NCBI GenBank assembly: GCA_963665505.1
Contig: OY762275.1
Coordinates: 1,550,001 to 1,614,000, forward strand
DNA length: 64,000 nt
Source: QANA01 sp963665505
Lineage (GTDB): Bacteria; Bacillota; Clostridia; Christensenellales; Christensenellaceae
Direction of reading: 5' to 3'
A program made the position numbers and the translations under genes. Below the pieces are notes generated by a model, which was given only the letters and a program-made list of their open reading frames with translations, made no database searches and had not been told where the DNA came from. Within the stretch, counting starts at the first letter, position 1; each line of letters begins with the position of its first letter. This document shows positions 16,878 through 24,106 of this stretch, one piece after another.

Positions 16878-16920
16878 AAACAAAGGCGTTTAGTACTCCA
16901 CGTGGGGACTAACGCCTTTT
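16878..16920 (+). promoter_or_regulatory. Leader hairpin 1 (attenuator-like)
   Basis: AAAGGCGTT and AACGCCTTT bound a longer stem that continues AGT/ACT and CTCC/GGGG with single-base bulges around an ACGT loop, followed by a T-run. It looks like an intrinsic terminator placed early in the leader. The first 21 nt, beginning AAACAAAGGCG, are repeated exactly in hairpin 2. Confidence 0.65.
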
Positions 16921-17006
16921 TCAGTGATGCTTTCGAATACTTTGGGCAATTTTCCATTGATTTTATTGTGGTTTTTATAGGAAATTTTGACAATCTATTC
17001 TACGTT

Positions 17007-17052
17007 AAACAAAGGCGTTTAGTACTCTGAAGGTGAGTCTAGCGCCTTTTTT
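17007..17052 (+). promoter_or_regulatory. Leader hairpin 2 (attenuator-like)
   Basis: Second copy of the element, 129 bp after the first. The left arm is identical over 21 nt (17007-17027 versus 16878-16898), while the right arm differs (GAG-T-CTA-G-CGCCTTT). It still pairs and still ends in six T residues. The loop is TGAAGGT. It lies 29 nt before the ribosome-binding site of the substrate-binding protein. A self-complementary AGTACT occurs in the left arm and again just after the T-run (17053-17058), allowing an alternative pairing. Confidence 0.65.
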
Positions 17053-17094
17053 AGTACTTTTGTATAGTTTTAAATTTTATAGGAGGAAAAGAAA

Positions 17095-17973
17095 ATGAAA
17101 AAAGTTTACCCGCTCAAAAAATGGGGGATCCTGCTCCTCGCACTTGTCTTGCTCGTATCTATCATGACCGGGTGCAGCAGTTCCGAAGAAGAAAGTGCTT
17201 CGAGCACATCGGCCAGCGCTTCGGCTTCCACTGCCCAAGAAAAAATCAAAGTCTCCGTAGGTATCGGAAATGGATACTCTCCTTTTTGCTTCCTTGATGA
17301 AGATGAGGAACTTTCCGGCTACGACTATGAGACCATCGCCGCAATTGCGGAACTCCTCTCCGACAAATATGAATTCGAGTATACGGCGGAAGAATTCAGC
17401 AACCTGTTGATCGGTGTTGACACCGGTGCATACGACGTCGTGATCCATCACTTTGGCTATACGGCAGAACGTGCGGAGAACTATTTATACGCAAACGTTG
17501 CCAACATGTATTACGGCAATTTCCAGCTCGGCTATAAGGCAGGACGCACGGACATTACCGATATGAAGAGCCTGGCCGGAAAGACGGTCGTCTCTTCCTC
17601 CGGTTCAATGGCGGACACATTGCTCCAGAACTGGAATGAAGAAAACCCCGATTACCAGATCAATATCGAATATGCTTCCGATAAAGAAGTCCGTTATAGC
17701 GGCCTTATGAACAGCCTGTATGATGCTTTTCTTGCCTCGACCTACGACTTAGCTGTATTCAACAGCCAATATGATGATTTCATGGATATCTCGGATTATA
17801 ATGTGATCCCTGACGATTATAACTGCGGAACCTATTTCATCTATGCAAAGGGCAGTGAAGAATTGCAGCAGGATATCGATGCGGCATTGCAACAATTGAT
17901 TGATGACGGCACACTTTCCGCCCTCAGCATCGAATGGCTCGGCGCGGACTACACAGAAAACCCCAACGCATAA
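17095..17973 (+). CDS. Amino acid ABC transporter substrate-binding lipoprotein
   Basis: Extracytoplasmic solute receptor of the polar amino acid type (SBP_bac_3). The 292 residues start with a lipoprotein signal whose lipobox ends MTGC (C27), then a Ser/Ala-rich linker and the binding domain. Features include IGNGYSPFCFLDEDEELSGYDYETIAAIAE, LLIGVDTGAYDVVIHHFGYTAERAE and a second-lobe LAGKTVVSSSGSMADTLL. This is closest in feel to cystine- or arginine-type receptors, but the ligand cannot be told. AGGAGG at 17081-17086 precedes the ATG. A hairpin follows the gene and could raise its level relative to the permeases. Confidence 0.9.
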   Translation: MKKVYPLKKWGILLLALVLLVSIMTGCSSSEEESASSTSASASASTAQEKIKVSVGIGNGYSPFCFLDEDEELSGYDYETIAAIAELLSDKYEFEYTAEEFSNLLIGVDTGAYDVVIHHFGYTAERAENYLYANVANMYYGNFQLGYKAGRTDITDMKSLAGKTVVSSSGSMADTLLQNWNEENPDYQINIEYASDKEVRYSGLMNSLYDAFLASTYDLAVFNSQYDDFMDISDYNVIPDDYNCGTYFIYAKGSEELQQDIDAALQQLIDDGTLSALSIEWLGADYTENPNA

Positions 17974-18001
17974 ACCCTTTGGTGCATAAACCGTATTCCA
18001 G

Positions 18002-18033
18002 GGTGCGGCATTTCCAACTTGCCGCACCTTTTT
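18002..18033 (+). terminator. Intra-operon attenuating hairpin
   Basis: GGTGCGGCA and TGCCGCACC form a 9-bp stem with a 9-nt loop, followed by five T residues. It lies between the binding protein and first permease genes and probably causes partial termination. Confidence 0.65.
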
Positions 18034-18061
18034 AAGAAGAAACAGAAAGGAGGATTCTCTT

Positions 18062-18763
18062 ATGATCTCATGGGAACGATTTATAGAATATTTCCCAAAA
18101 ATACTGGCTAAGTTTCCGGTAACATTGGGTATTGTCCTTGTGGCATTTTCGACCGGGATCCTATTGGGAAGTGCCTTCGCAATCATTCGCCTAAAAAAAG
18201 TAAAGATCTTGAGCCAGTTGGTGACAATTTTGGTTTCCTATATACGCTGCACGCCCGTTATCACACAGATGTTCGTCATCTATTTTGGGTTTCCAATGTT
18301 CCTCCGCTTGCTGGGCATCGATACCTCGGGGATCGATAGTATTGTCTATGTATTTGTCGCGTACGGATTGAACCAGGGAGGATTCCTTTCAGAAGTCATA
18401 CGTTCTTCTCTATTGGCCGTACCGGCGGAGCAAACCGAAGCGTGCCGATCGGTAGGGCTTACAGAATCGCAAACTTTCCTGCATATCGTCGCACCGCAGG
18501 CTCTGCGGGTCGCTATGCCTATGCTGGGAACATCCTTTGTCTATCTGTTTCAGGCAACGGCCCTTGCCTATATGGTAGGTGTCATGGACATGATCGGCAA
18601 GGCGCGCTCTCTTGGCTCCCTATACGGACATACGCTCGAAGGATACCTCTGTGCCGCGGTGATCTTTACCGTCATCAGCCTCACGTTGGAACAGGTTTTT
18701 AAGCGCATCAACCGGTATCTCGATTTTGGGCACAGTCTGCCTAAGGTAAGGAAGGTGAAATAG
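18062..18763 (+). CDS. Amino acid ABC transporter permease
   Basis: Inner-membrane subunit of the HisM/GlnP type. The 233 residues contain about five membrane segments and the cytoplasmic EAA loop, here EQTEACRSVGLTESQTFLHIVAPQALRVAMPMLG, which docks onto the ATPase. An RCTPVITQ motif near the middle is typical of this family. AAAGGAGG lies upstream of the ATG. The next permease starts one nucleotide after the stop. Two different permeases in tandem imply a heterodimeric channel. Confidence 0.92.
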   Translation: MISWERFIEYFPKILAKFPVTLGIVLVAFSTGILLGSAFAIIRLKKVKILSQLVTILVSYIRCTPVITQMFVIYFGFPMFLRLLGIDTSGIDSIVYVFVAYGLNQGGFLSEVIRSSLLAVPAEQTEACRSVGLTESQTFLHIVAPQALRVAMPMLGTSFVYLFQATALAYMVGVMDMIGKARSLGSLYGHTLEGYLCAAVIFTVISLTLEQVFKRINRYLDFGHSLPKVRKVK

Positions 18764-18764
18764 C

Positions 18765-19469
18765 ATGGTTAACGGCGAATATTTCTTGATGTGCCTGAAA
18801 GCTGCCATCCGTTATATACCCAATAACATCGTCATATGTGTCGCAACCATTGTCCTCTGCCTGATATTCGGGAGCCTGATCGCTGTCGCCCGCAACTACC
18901 GGGTACCGGTATTGGCTCAGTTCTTCGATGTTTTAATGGCTCTTTTTAAGGCGCTCCCGGCAAACCTGATCCTGCTCATCTGCACACTATTATATACCAT
19001 GAACTTCACTAAGATAGTGGAAGCGCTTCATTTGAACATTTCCATTCAGGATGTAAGCCTTATCTACGTTGCAATTTTCTCATTGGTCATCTGTTCGGTT
19101 TCCGGTATTTCAGAAGTCATACGCGGCAGCTTGCTATCGGTCCCGCATGGGCAATATGAAGCCGGCTATTCTGTCGGGCTAACCAGATGGCAGACCTTCC
19201 GCACCATCGTCATCCCACAGGCTGCACGGGCCATGGTGGCACCGCTCACCAACAGTATCATTTCCATGATGAAGCGGACTTCTCTTGTCAGCGTGATCGG
19301 TGTCATGGATATTATCAACGGCGCAACAACGGCGGCAAGCACTGCCTATTGTTACATGGAAGCCTATCTGGCCGCGTCCCTTGTTTTCTGGGTAATAGGA
19401 TTTATTTTGGAACAGCTGAGCAGACTGACGGAAAAACACTTCTCAAAGAGCGTCAAAACACTCGCCTGA
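18765..19469 (+). CDS. Amino acid ABC transporter permease (second)
   Basis: Paralogue of the preceding permease, 234 residues, again with an EAA loop (GQYEAGYSVGLTRWQTFRTIVIPQAARAMVAPL) and about five membrane segments. The RALPANLI-type motif reads KALPANLILLI. It starts one nucleotide after the stop of the first permease, with GGAAGG serving as the ribosome-binding site inside that gene. It presumably pairs with the first permease to form the translocation pathway. Confidence 0.92.
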   Translation: MVNGEYFLMCLKAAIRYIPNNIVICVATIVLCLIFGSLIAVARNYRVPVLAQFFDVLMALFKALPANLILLICTLLYTMNFTKIVEALHLNISIQDVSLIYVAIFSLVICSVSGISEVIRGSLLSVPHGQYEAGYSVGLTRWQTFRTIVIPQAARAMVAPLTNSIISMMKRTSLVSVIGVMDIINGATTAASTAYCYMEAYLAASLVFWVIGFILEQLSRLTEKHFSKSVKTLA

Positions 19470-19508
19470 TATATTTCAAACTTTAGAATGGAAGGACGGT
19501 ATACAAAA

Positions 19509-20288
19509 ATGTCTGTTTTAGAAGTCAAAAATGTAAAAAAAGTATTTGGAGACAATGTCGTATTGCAGGGGATCAATTTGAAAGTCAATAAAGGAGATGT
19601 GATCGTCATTTTGGGGCCGAGCGGTTCGGGGAAAACTACTTTCCTGCGCTGCCTGAACCTTCTGGAAAAACCGGACGACGGACAAATGGTCCTGAACGGA
19701 CAAGAATACGATCTGAAAACAGTCTCAAACAAGCAGAAACTGGGAATACGCAGATGTGCATCCTTCGTTTTTCAGAGTTATAACCTTTTCAGCAACAAGA
19801 CGGCCCTGCAGAATATAACCCTGGGACTGACGCTTGCCAGAAAAATACCCAAAAAAGAGGCAAACAGGATCGGCAGAGAAATGCTTGACAAGGTCGGGTT
19901 GGTCGATAAATATAACCTGTATCCGTCGCAGCTTTCCGGCGGCATGCAGCAACGCGTAGGCATTGCGCGTGCAATGGCCTCCAACCCGGACGTGATCTTG
20001 TTCGACGAGCCGACTTCGGCCCTCGATCCCGAGCTTATCGGCGAAGTATTATCCGTCATGAAACAACTGGCCCATGAAGGCGTCACGATGATCGTGGTCA
20101 CACACGAGATGAATTTTGCCCGGGAAGTGGCAAACGAAGTCCTTTTCATGGCAGACGGCGTCGTCGTAGAAACCGGTACGCCGGAAGATATCTTCGACCA
20201 TCCTAAAAAAGAACGTACGAAAACTTTCCTGCGTCGTATTCTCAAAGAGGAAGAAGTGGAAGAAGAGATAAAAAAGCAAACGGCGTAA
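19509..20288 (+). CDS. Amino acid ABC transporter ATP-binding protein
   Basis: Energising subunit of the uptake system. The 259 residues hold Walker A GPSGSGKTT, Q-loop FVFQSYNLF, signature LSGGMQQR, Walker B VILFDEPTSALD and the switch histidine in VVTHEMNFA. All are intact, and the pattern is that of polar amino acid importers (GlnQ/HisP class). Start 19509 is preferred because GGAAGGA lies upstream; an earlier ATG at 19488 has no ribosome-binding site. It follows the second permease closely. Confidence 0.94.
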   Translation: MSVLEVKNVKKVFGDNVVLQGINLKVNKGDVIVILGPSGSGKTTFLRCLNLLEKPDDGQMVLNGQEYDLKTVSNKQKLGIRRCASFVFQSYNLFSNKTALQNITLGLTLARKIPKKEANRIGREMLDKVGLVDKYNLYPSQLSGGMQQRVGIARAMASNPDVILFDEPTSALDPELIGEVLSVMKQLAHEGVTMIVVTHEMNFAREVANEVLFMADGVVVETGTPEDIFDHPKKERTKTFLRRILKEEEVEEEIKKQTA

Positions 20289-20322
20289 AACATCGGGAAA
20301 TTTGAAATCAAAAGGAAAAATA

Positions 20323-21525
20323 ATGAATATAAATGAAAAACTCTTGCAAGAAGCTTCCGCTGTCGAGCCCTACGTGATTAAAAGCCGGAGACGGATCCAC
20401 CAATATGCGGAAATAGGCGGTACGGAGTTCAAAACCAGCGCTTTTATACGCACCGAACTTGATAAGGCAGACATTCCTTATGAAACACTTGTCGATACGG
20501 CCATTATCGCCACGCTAGATACGGGCAGGCCCGGTCCTCGCATTGCTTTGCGTGCGGATATGGACGCACTGCCCATTCGGGAGAACCCGAAGAACCTGGT
20601 TGGTCCGCGGGTTTGCGTTTCCGAGAACGAGAATACCTGCCATGCCTGCGGCCATGACGCGCATACCGCAATGCTGCTGGGCAGTATCAAAATCTTTTGC
20701 GCATTGAAAGAATCGCTGTGCGGCATCCTCTATTTTTGTTTCGAGGAAGGCGAGGAATGCGGAAAAAGCAGCACGCAGATCGTTGCGGCATTAAAAGAAC
20801 GAAAAGTCGATATCGTATGGGGCATGCATGTCTATGCTTCGTTGGAATCCGGGAAAATCTCGGTTGATCCGGGCCCGAGAATGGCCTGCGGCGCGGGCGT
20901 CGGCATCACGGTAAAAGGCAAAGGCGGGCATGGTTCCCGTCCCGACCTTTCCATCAACCCCGTGTACGCCGCCGCTTCCATCGTGGCCAACATCCCCGGC
21001 GCTTTCGTAAACCAGCTCAATCCCGCCAAGCCCGTTACATTCGGGATCACAACGATCCAGGGGGGCGGAACGGCGAATGTATTTGCAGATACCGCCGAAA
21101 TTCTGGGCACAATGCGCTTTTTCGATGTGGAAGAAGGAAAAAAGGCGATCGAAATAGTAAAAAGCGTCGCCGAACACACCGCAGCCATGCATAAATGCAC
21201 GGTTGCATATAGCCCCCTGATGCGGGTCTTCGGTTCCCCCCTTGTCAATGACCCCGCCTATGCCGAGCTCGCGCAAAAGGCCCTTGCAGAAGTGTTGCCT
21301 GCGGGAACAGTCGCGCATTGTGAACCGTGGTATGGGTCCGAGTCTTTTAGCAGATACCTGGAGGCTTTCCCGGGAGTATTCGCATTTTTAGGCATCCGGA
21401 ACCCTGCGGCCGGAACGGGCGCCATGCATCACAACGAGTATTTTGACGTAGACGAAACGGTACTTAAACTAGGCGTCCTATCGACTGTAAAGTATGCTTT
21501 GGCCTGTATGGCGACAGCCAAATAG
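20323..21525 (+). CDS. M20-family amidohydrolase/peptidase
   Basis: Dinuclear metal hydrolase of the M20D type (amino-acid N-acyl hydrolase, IAA-amino acid hydrolase-like). The 401 residues show the metal-site motifs ALRADMDALPI, CHACGHDAHTAML, CFEEGEECG, WGMHVYAS and the late GAMHHNEYFDVDE, with a dimerisation domain between. Such enzymes release an amino acid from an N-acyl or amide form. Being the gene right after the transporter ATPase, it probably processes the imported compound in the cytoplasm. Start 20323 has AAAGGAAAAATA before it. The substrate is unknown. Confidence 0.9.
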   Translation: MNINEKLLQEASAVEPYVIKSRRRIHQYAEIGGTEFKTSAFIRTELDKADIPYETLVDTAIIATLDTGRPGPRIALRADMDALPIRENPKNLVGPRVCVSENENTCHACGHDAHTAMLLGSIKIFCALKESLCGILYFCFEEGEECGKSSTQIVAALKERKVDIVWGMHVYASLESGKISVDPGPRMACGAGVGITVKGKGGHGSRPDLSINPVYAAASIVANIPGAFVNQLNPAKPVTFGITTIQGGGTANVFADTAEILGTMRFFDVEEGKKAIEIVKSVAEHTAAMHKCTVAYSPLMRVFGSPLVNDPAYAELAQKALAEVLPAGTVAHCEPWYGSESFSRYLEAFPGVFAFLGIRNPAAGTGAMHHNEYFDVDETVLKLGVLSTVKYALACMATAK

Positions 21526-21550
21526 TGCATTTTAGAAAGGAGTACAGGAA

Positions 21551-22147
21551 ATGAAACAATATTCCGTGTCCCTGTCCAGGCAGTTTGGAAGTCTGGGCAG
21601 GCCCATCGCCAAAGAAATGGCCGAGATCTTGGGCGTCGACTACTACGACAGAGAAATCGTCGAAAAAGCGGCCAAAAAAATGAATATGAGCGTGGGGCAG
21701 ATCAGTCAAAATGAAGAATCGGCCAGAAATCCCTTCGGGTATATGCGCTTTCCGCTCGGAAGGGGCACCACAGAGGTGCAGGATAAAATTTTTAAGGTCC
21801 AGCGCGACATCATTCTCGACATTGCCAGAAAGGAAAGCTGCCTTATCGTCGGGCGGTGTTCCGACAGCATTCTGGAAGATTTTGAAAACCACTTCAATAT
21901 TTTTGTGTACGCGCCGTATGAGGCCAGGGTAACCAATTGCGTGAATCAGCTCGGCATGACGCCCAAAGTGGCAAAGAAGATGATCGCAGAGGTCGATACT
22001 GCCCGCGATGCCTACCATATGCGGTATGTGAAGTACCTGCCTGCCGACATGGACCACATCGATCTTATGATAAACGGCGAGCTTTTAGGCGTAAACGGCA
22101 CGGCTGCCTTCCTTTCCGACCTGATAAAACGGAAATTCGCCGATTGA
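21551..22147 (+). CDS. Cytidylate kinase-like family protein
   Basis: P-loop protein related to cytidylate kinase. The 198 residues begin SVSLSRQFGSLGRPIAKEMA, matching the family motif SRQFGSGGxxIA with the second glycine changed to leucine. YYDREIVEKAAKK and LIVGRCSDSILEDF follow, as expected. This family in Clostridia is usually distinct from the true Cmk and is of unknown substrate. Its position as last gene of an amino acid transporter operon is worth noting. AAAGGAG lies upstream of the ATG, 25 bp after the M20 gene, and a strong terminator follows. Confidence 0.85.
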   Translation: MKQYSVSLSRQFGSLGRPIAKEMAEILGVDYYDREIVEKAAKKMNMSVGQISQNEESARNPFGYMRFPLGRGTTEVQDKIFKVQRDIILDIARKESCLIVGRCSDSILEDFENHFNIFVYAPYEARVTNCVNQLGMTPKVAKKMIAEVDTARDAYHMRYVKYLPADMDHIDLMINGELLGVNGTAAFLSDLIKRKFAD

Positions 22148-22150
22148 ATA

Positions 22151-22185
22151 AAAGACCGCCGGGCAAATCCCCGGCGGTCTTTCTA
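22151..22185. terminator. Intrinsic terminator of the transporter operon
   Basis: AAAGACCGCCGGG and CCCGGCGGTCTTT form a near-perfect stem with a short loop. It may also terminate the convergent ABC exporter transcript on the minus strand. Confidence 0.85.
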
Positions 22186-22198
22186 TTTCTTTACCGAT

Positions 22199-24106
22199 TT
22201 ATTCAAGTTCAAATGCGCCTGTGTACAACTGATAATACACACCCTTTTCGGCGATCAGTTTATCATGGCTGCCTCGTTCGACGATACGCCCTTGGTCCAG
22301 CACCATGATCACATCCGAATTCTGCACGGTAGAAAGGCGGTGTGCGATCACAAAAACAGTACGCCCTTCCATCAGCGCGTCCATACCGCGCTGCACGATC
22401 GCTTCCGTCCGGGTATCGATGGAAGAAGTCGCTTCATCCAAAATCATGACCGGAGGGTCTGCGACAGCCGCCCGTGCAATCGAAATGAGCTGCCGCTGCC
22501 CCTGTGACAAACCGCTGCCGTTGCCTGTGAGCACCGTCGCGTATCCTTTGGGGAGCATCCGGATGAACCCATCGGCATTCGCAAGCTTTGCGGCGGCGAC
22601 ACATTCCTCGTCCGTAGCCTTGAGATTGCCGTAGCGTATGTTATCCATAACCGTTCCTGTAAACAGGTTCACATCCTGTAAAACGACTCCGATAGAACGC
22701 CGGAGGTCCGCCTTTTTGATTTTGTTTATATTGATCCCGTCATAACGGATCTTTCCGTCCTCGATATCATAAAAGCGGTTCAAGAGGTTGGCGATCGTCG
22801 TTTTCCCGGCGCCGGTTGCGCCCACAAAAGCTACCTTTTGCCCCGGTTCGGCGTAAAGCGTAATATCATGCAGTACGGGTTTTCCTTCCTCATAGGAAAA
22901 ATCCACATTGAACATGCGGACTTCCCCTTTCAGTTCCGTATAGGTGAGCGTGCCGTCGCCATGCGGGTGTTTCCAGGCCCATAGCCCCATATTCCGATCT
23001 GTCTCCGCTAATACGCCGTCTTCGTACTTTGCATTTACCAGGCTCACATAACCGTTATCCGCCTCATGCTTCGCATCCAGCAGTTCAAAAATGCGTTCCG
23101 CCCCGGCCAACGCCATAATGATGGAGTTCATTTGTTGCGACACGCGGGAGATCGGGAAAATGAAATTACGCGAAAGTTGCAGGAAAGAGGCGATCATACC
23201 CAGTGTCAGAACGTTTTTCCCTGCAAGGCTTATATTTGCGACGCCGCCAATCGCCATGACCCCGCCCACGATCGCAATCAGCACATACAACAGATACCCC
23301 AGGTTGTTCATGATCGGCATAAGGATGTTCGCATATTTGTTCGCAGCATTGGCGTTATGCTGCAAAACGTCGTTTTTGACAGCAAACACCTCTTCGGCTT
23401 TTTTCTCGTGGCAAAACACTTTGATCACTTTTTGCCCGTTGATCATTTCTTCGATGTATCCGTTCAGATTGCCGATAGACGCCTGCTGCTTAACGAAATA
23501 TTTCCCGCTCTTGCCGGCGATATTCTTGATGACGACCAAAACGATCAGCATCGACCCCACGATAAAAAGCGTAAGCCACGCGCTCAGATACAGCATCGCA
23601 AAGAATATGGCAACAATAGAGACGGCGGAGGAAAACACCTGCGGGATACTCATCGTGAGCATCTGGCGCAAAGTATCGGTATCGTTTGTATAATGGCTCA
23701 TGATATCGCCGTGCGTGTGCGTATCATAATACCGGACAGGCAGCGTCTGCATATGCGAGAACATCTCGTCGCGGATCTTCTTCAATATCTTCTGCGCGGT
23801 GCCCACCATCGTGCGGTTATAAAACAGGCTGGACAAAGCGCCGATAAGGTAAATGCCGCCCATCAGCAGGACGACGTGCAAAAGCCCGGCAAAATCAGGA
23901 ACAGCCTGCATCAAAAGCGGCAGGATATATTCGTCGATCAATTTTTCCAGAAACAGAGAGGTAGCCACATTCGTACCCGCACTCAGCACAATGCAGAAAA
24001 AGACAAACGCAACGCGCAGTTTATATTCTTTCAGATACGACAACAAACGCCTGACCGTATTCGGGTTTGTTTTTTTTCTTTTTTTGTTCATTTCCCTATT
24101 ATTCAT
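22199..24106 (-). CDS. ABC exporter subunit with consensus ATPase site
   Basis: ABC transporter with fused membrane (six segments) and ATPase domains, type IV exporter fold. Of about 635 residues, the ATPase domain holds Walker A GATGAGKTT, Walker B VMILDEATSSID with catalytic Glu, and H-loop VIAHRLST, all consensus. The signature is LSQGQ instead of LSGGQ. The partner gene shows the mirror pattern, so the two form a heterodimer with one active and one degenerate ATP site. Start 24106 (ATG, GGGGGA 8 nt upstream) is preferred over a TTG at 24112. It overlaps the partner's stop by 8 bp. Confidence 0.9.
   Translation of the reverse strand: MNNREMNKKRKKTNPNTVRRLLSYLKEYKLRVAFVFFCIVLSAGTNVATSLFLEKLIDEYILPLLMQAVPDFAGLLHVVLLMGGIYLIGALSSLFYNRTMVGTAQKILKKIRDEMFSHMQTLPVRYYDTHTHGDIMSHYTNDTDTLRQMLTMSIPQVFSSAVSIVAIFFAMLYLSAWLTLFIVGSMLIVLVVIKNIAGKSGKYFVKQQASIGNLNGYIEEMINGQKVIKVFCHEKKAEEVFAVKNDVLQHNANAANKYANILMPIMNNLGYLLYVLIAIVGGVMAIGGVANISLAGKNVLTLGMIASFLQLSRNFIFPISRVSQQMNSIIMALAGAERIFELLDAKHEADNGYVSLVNAKYEDGVLAETDRNMGLWAWKHPHGDGTLTYTELKGEVRMFNVDFSYEEGKPVLHDITLYAEPGQKVAFVGATGAGKTTIANLLNRFYDIEDGKIRYDGININKIKKADLRRSIGVVLQDVNLFTGTVMDNIRYGNLKATDEECVAAAKLANADGFIRMLPKGYATVLTGNGSGLSQGQRQLISIARAAVADPPVMILDEATSSIDTRTEAIVQRGMDALMEGRTVFVIAHRLSTVQNSDVIMVLDQGRIVERGSHDKLIAEKGVYYQLYTGAFELE

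Noticed and set aside
16878..17052. Mini-ykkC or other known guanidine riboswitch
   Set aside because: One loop is ACGT, near the ACGR pattern, but the other is TGAAGGT and the hairpins are 129 bp apart rather than adjacent.
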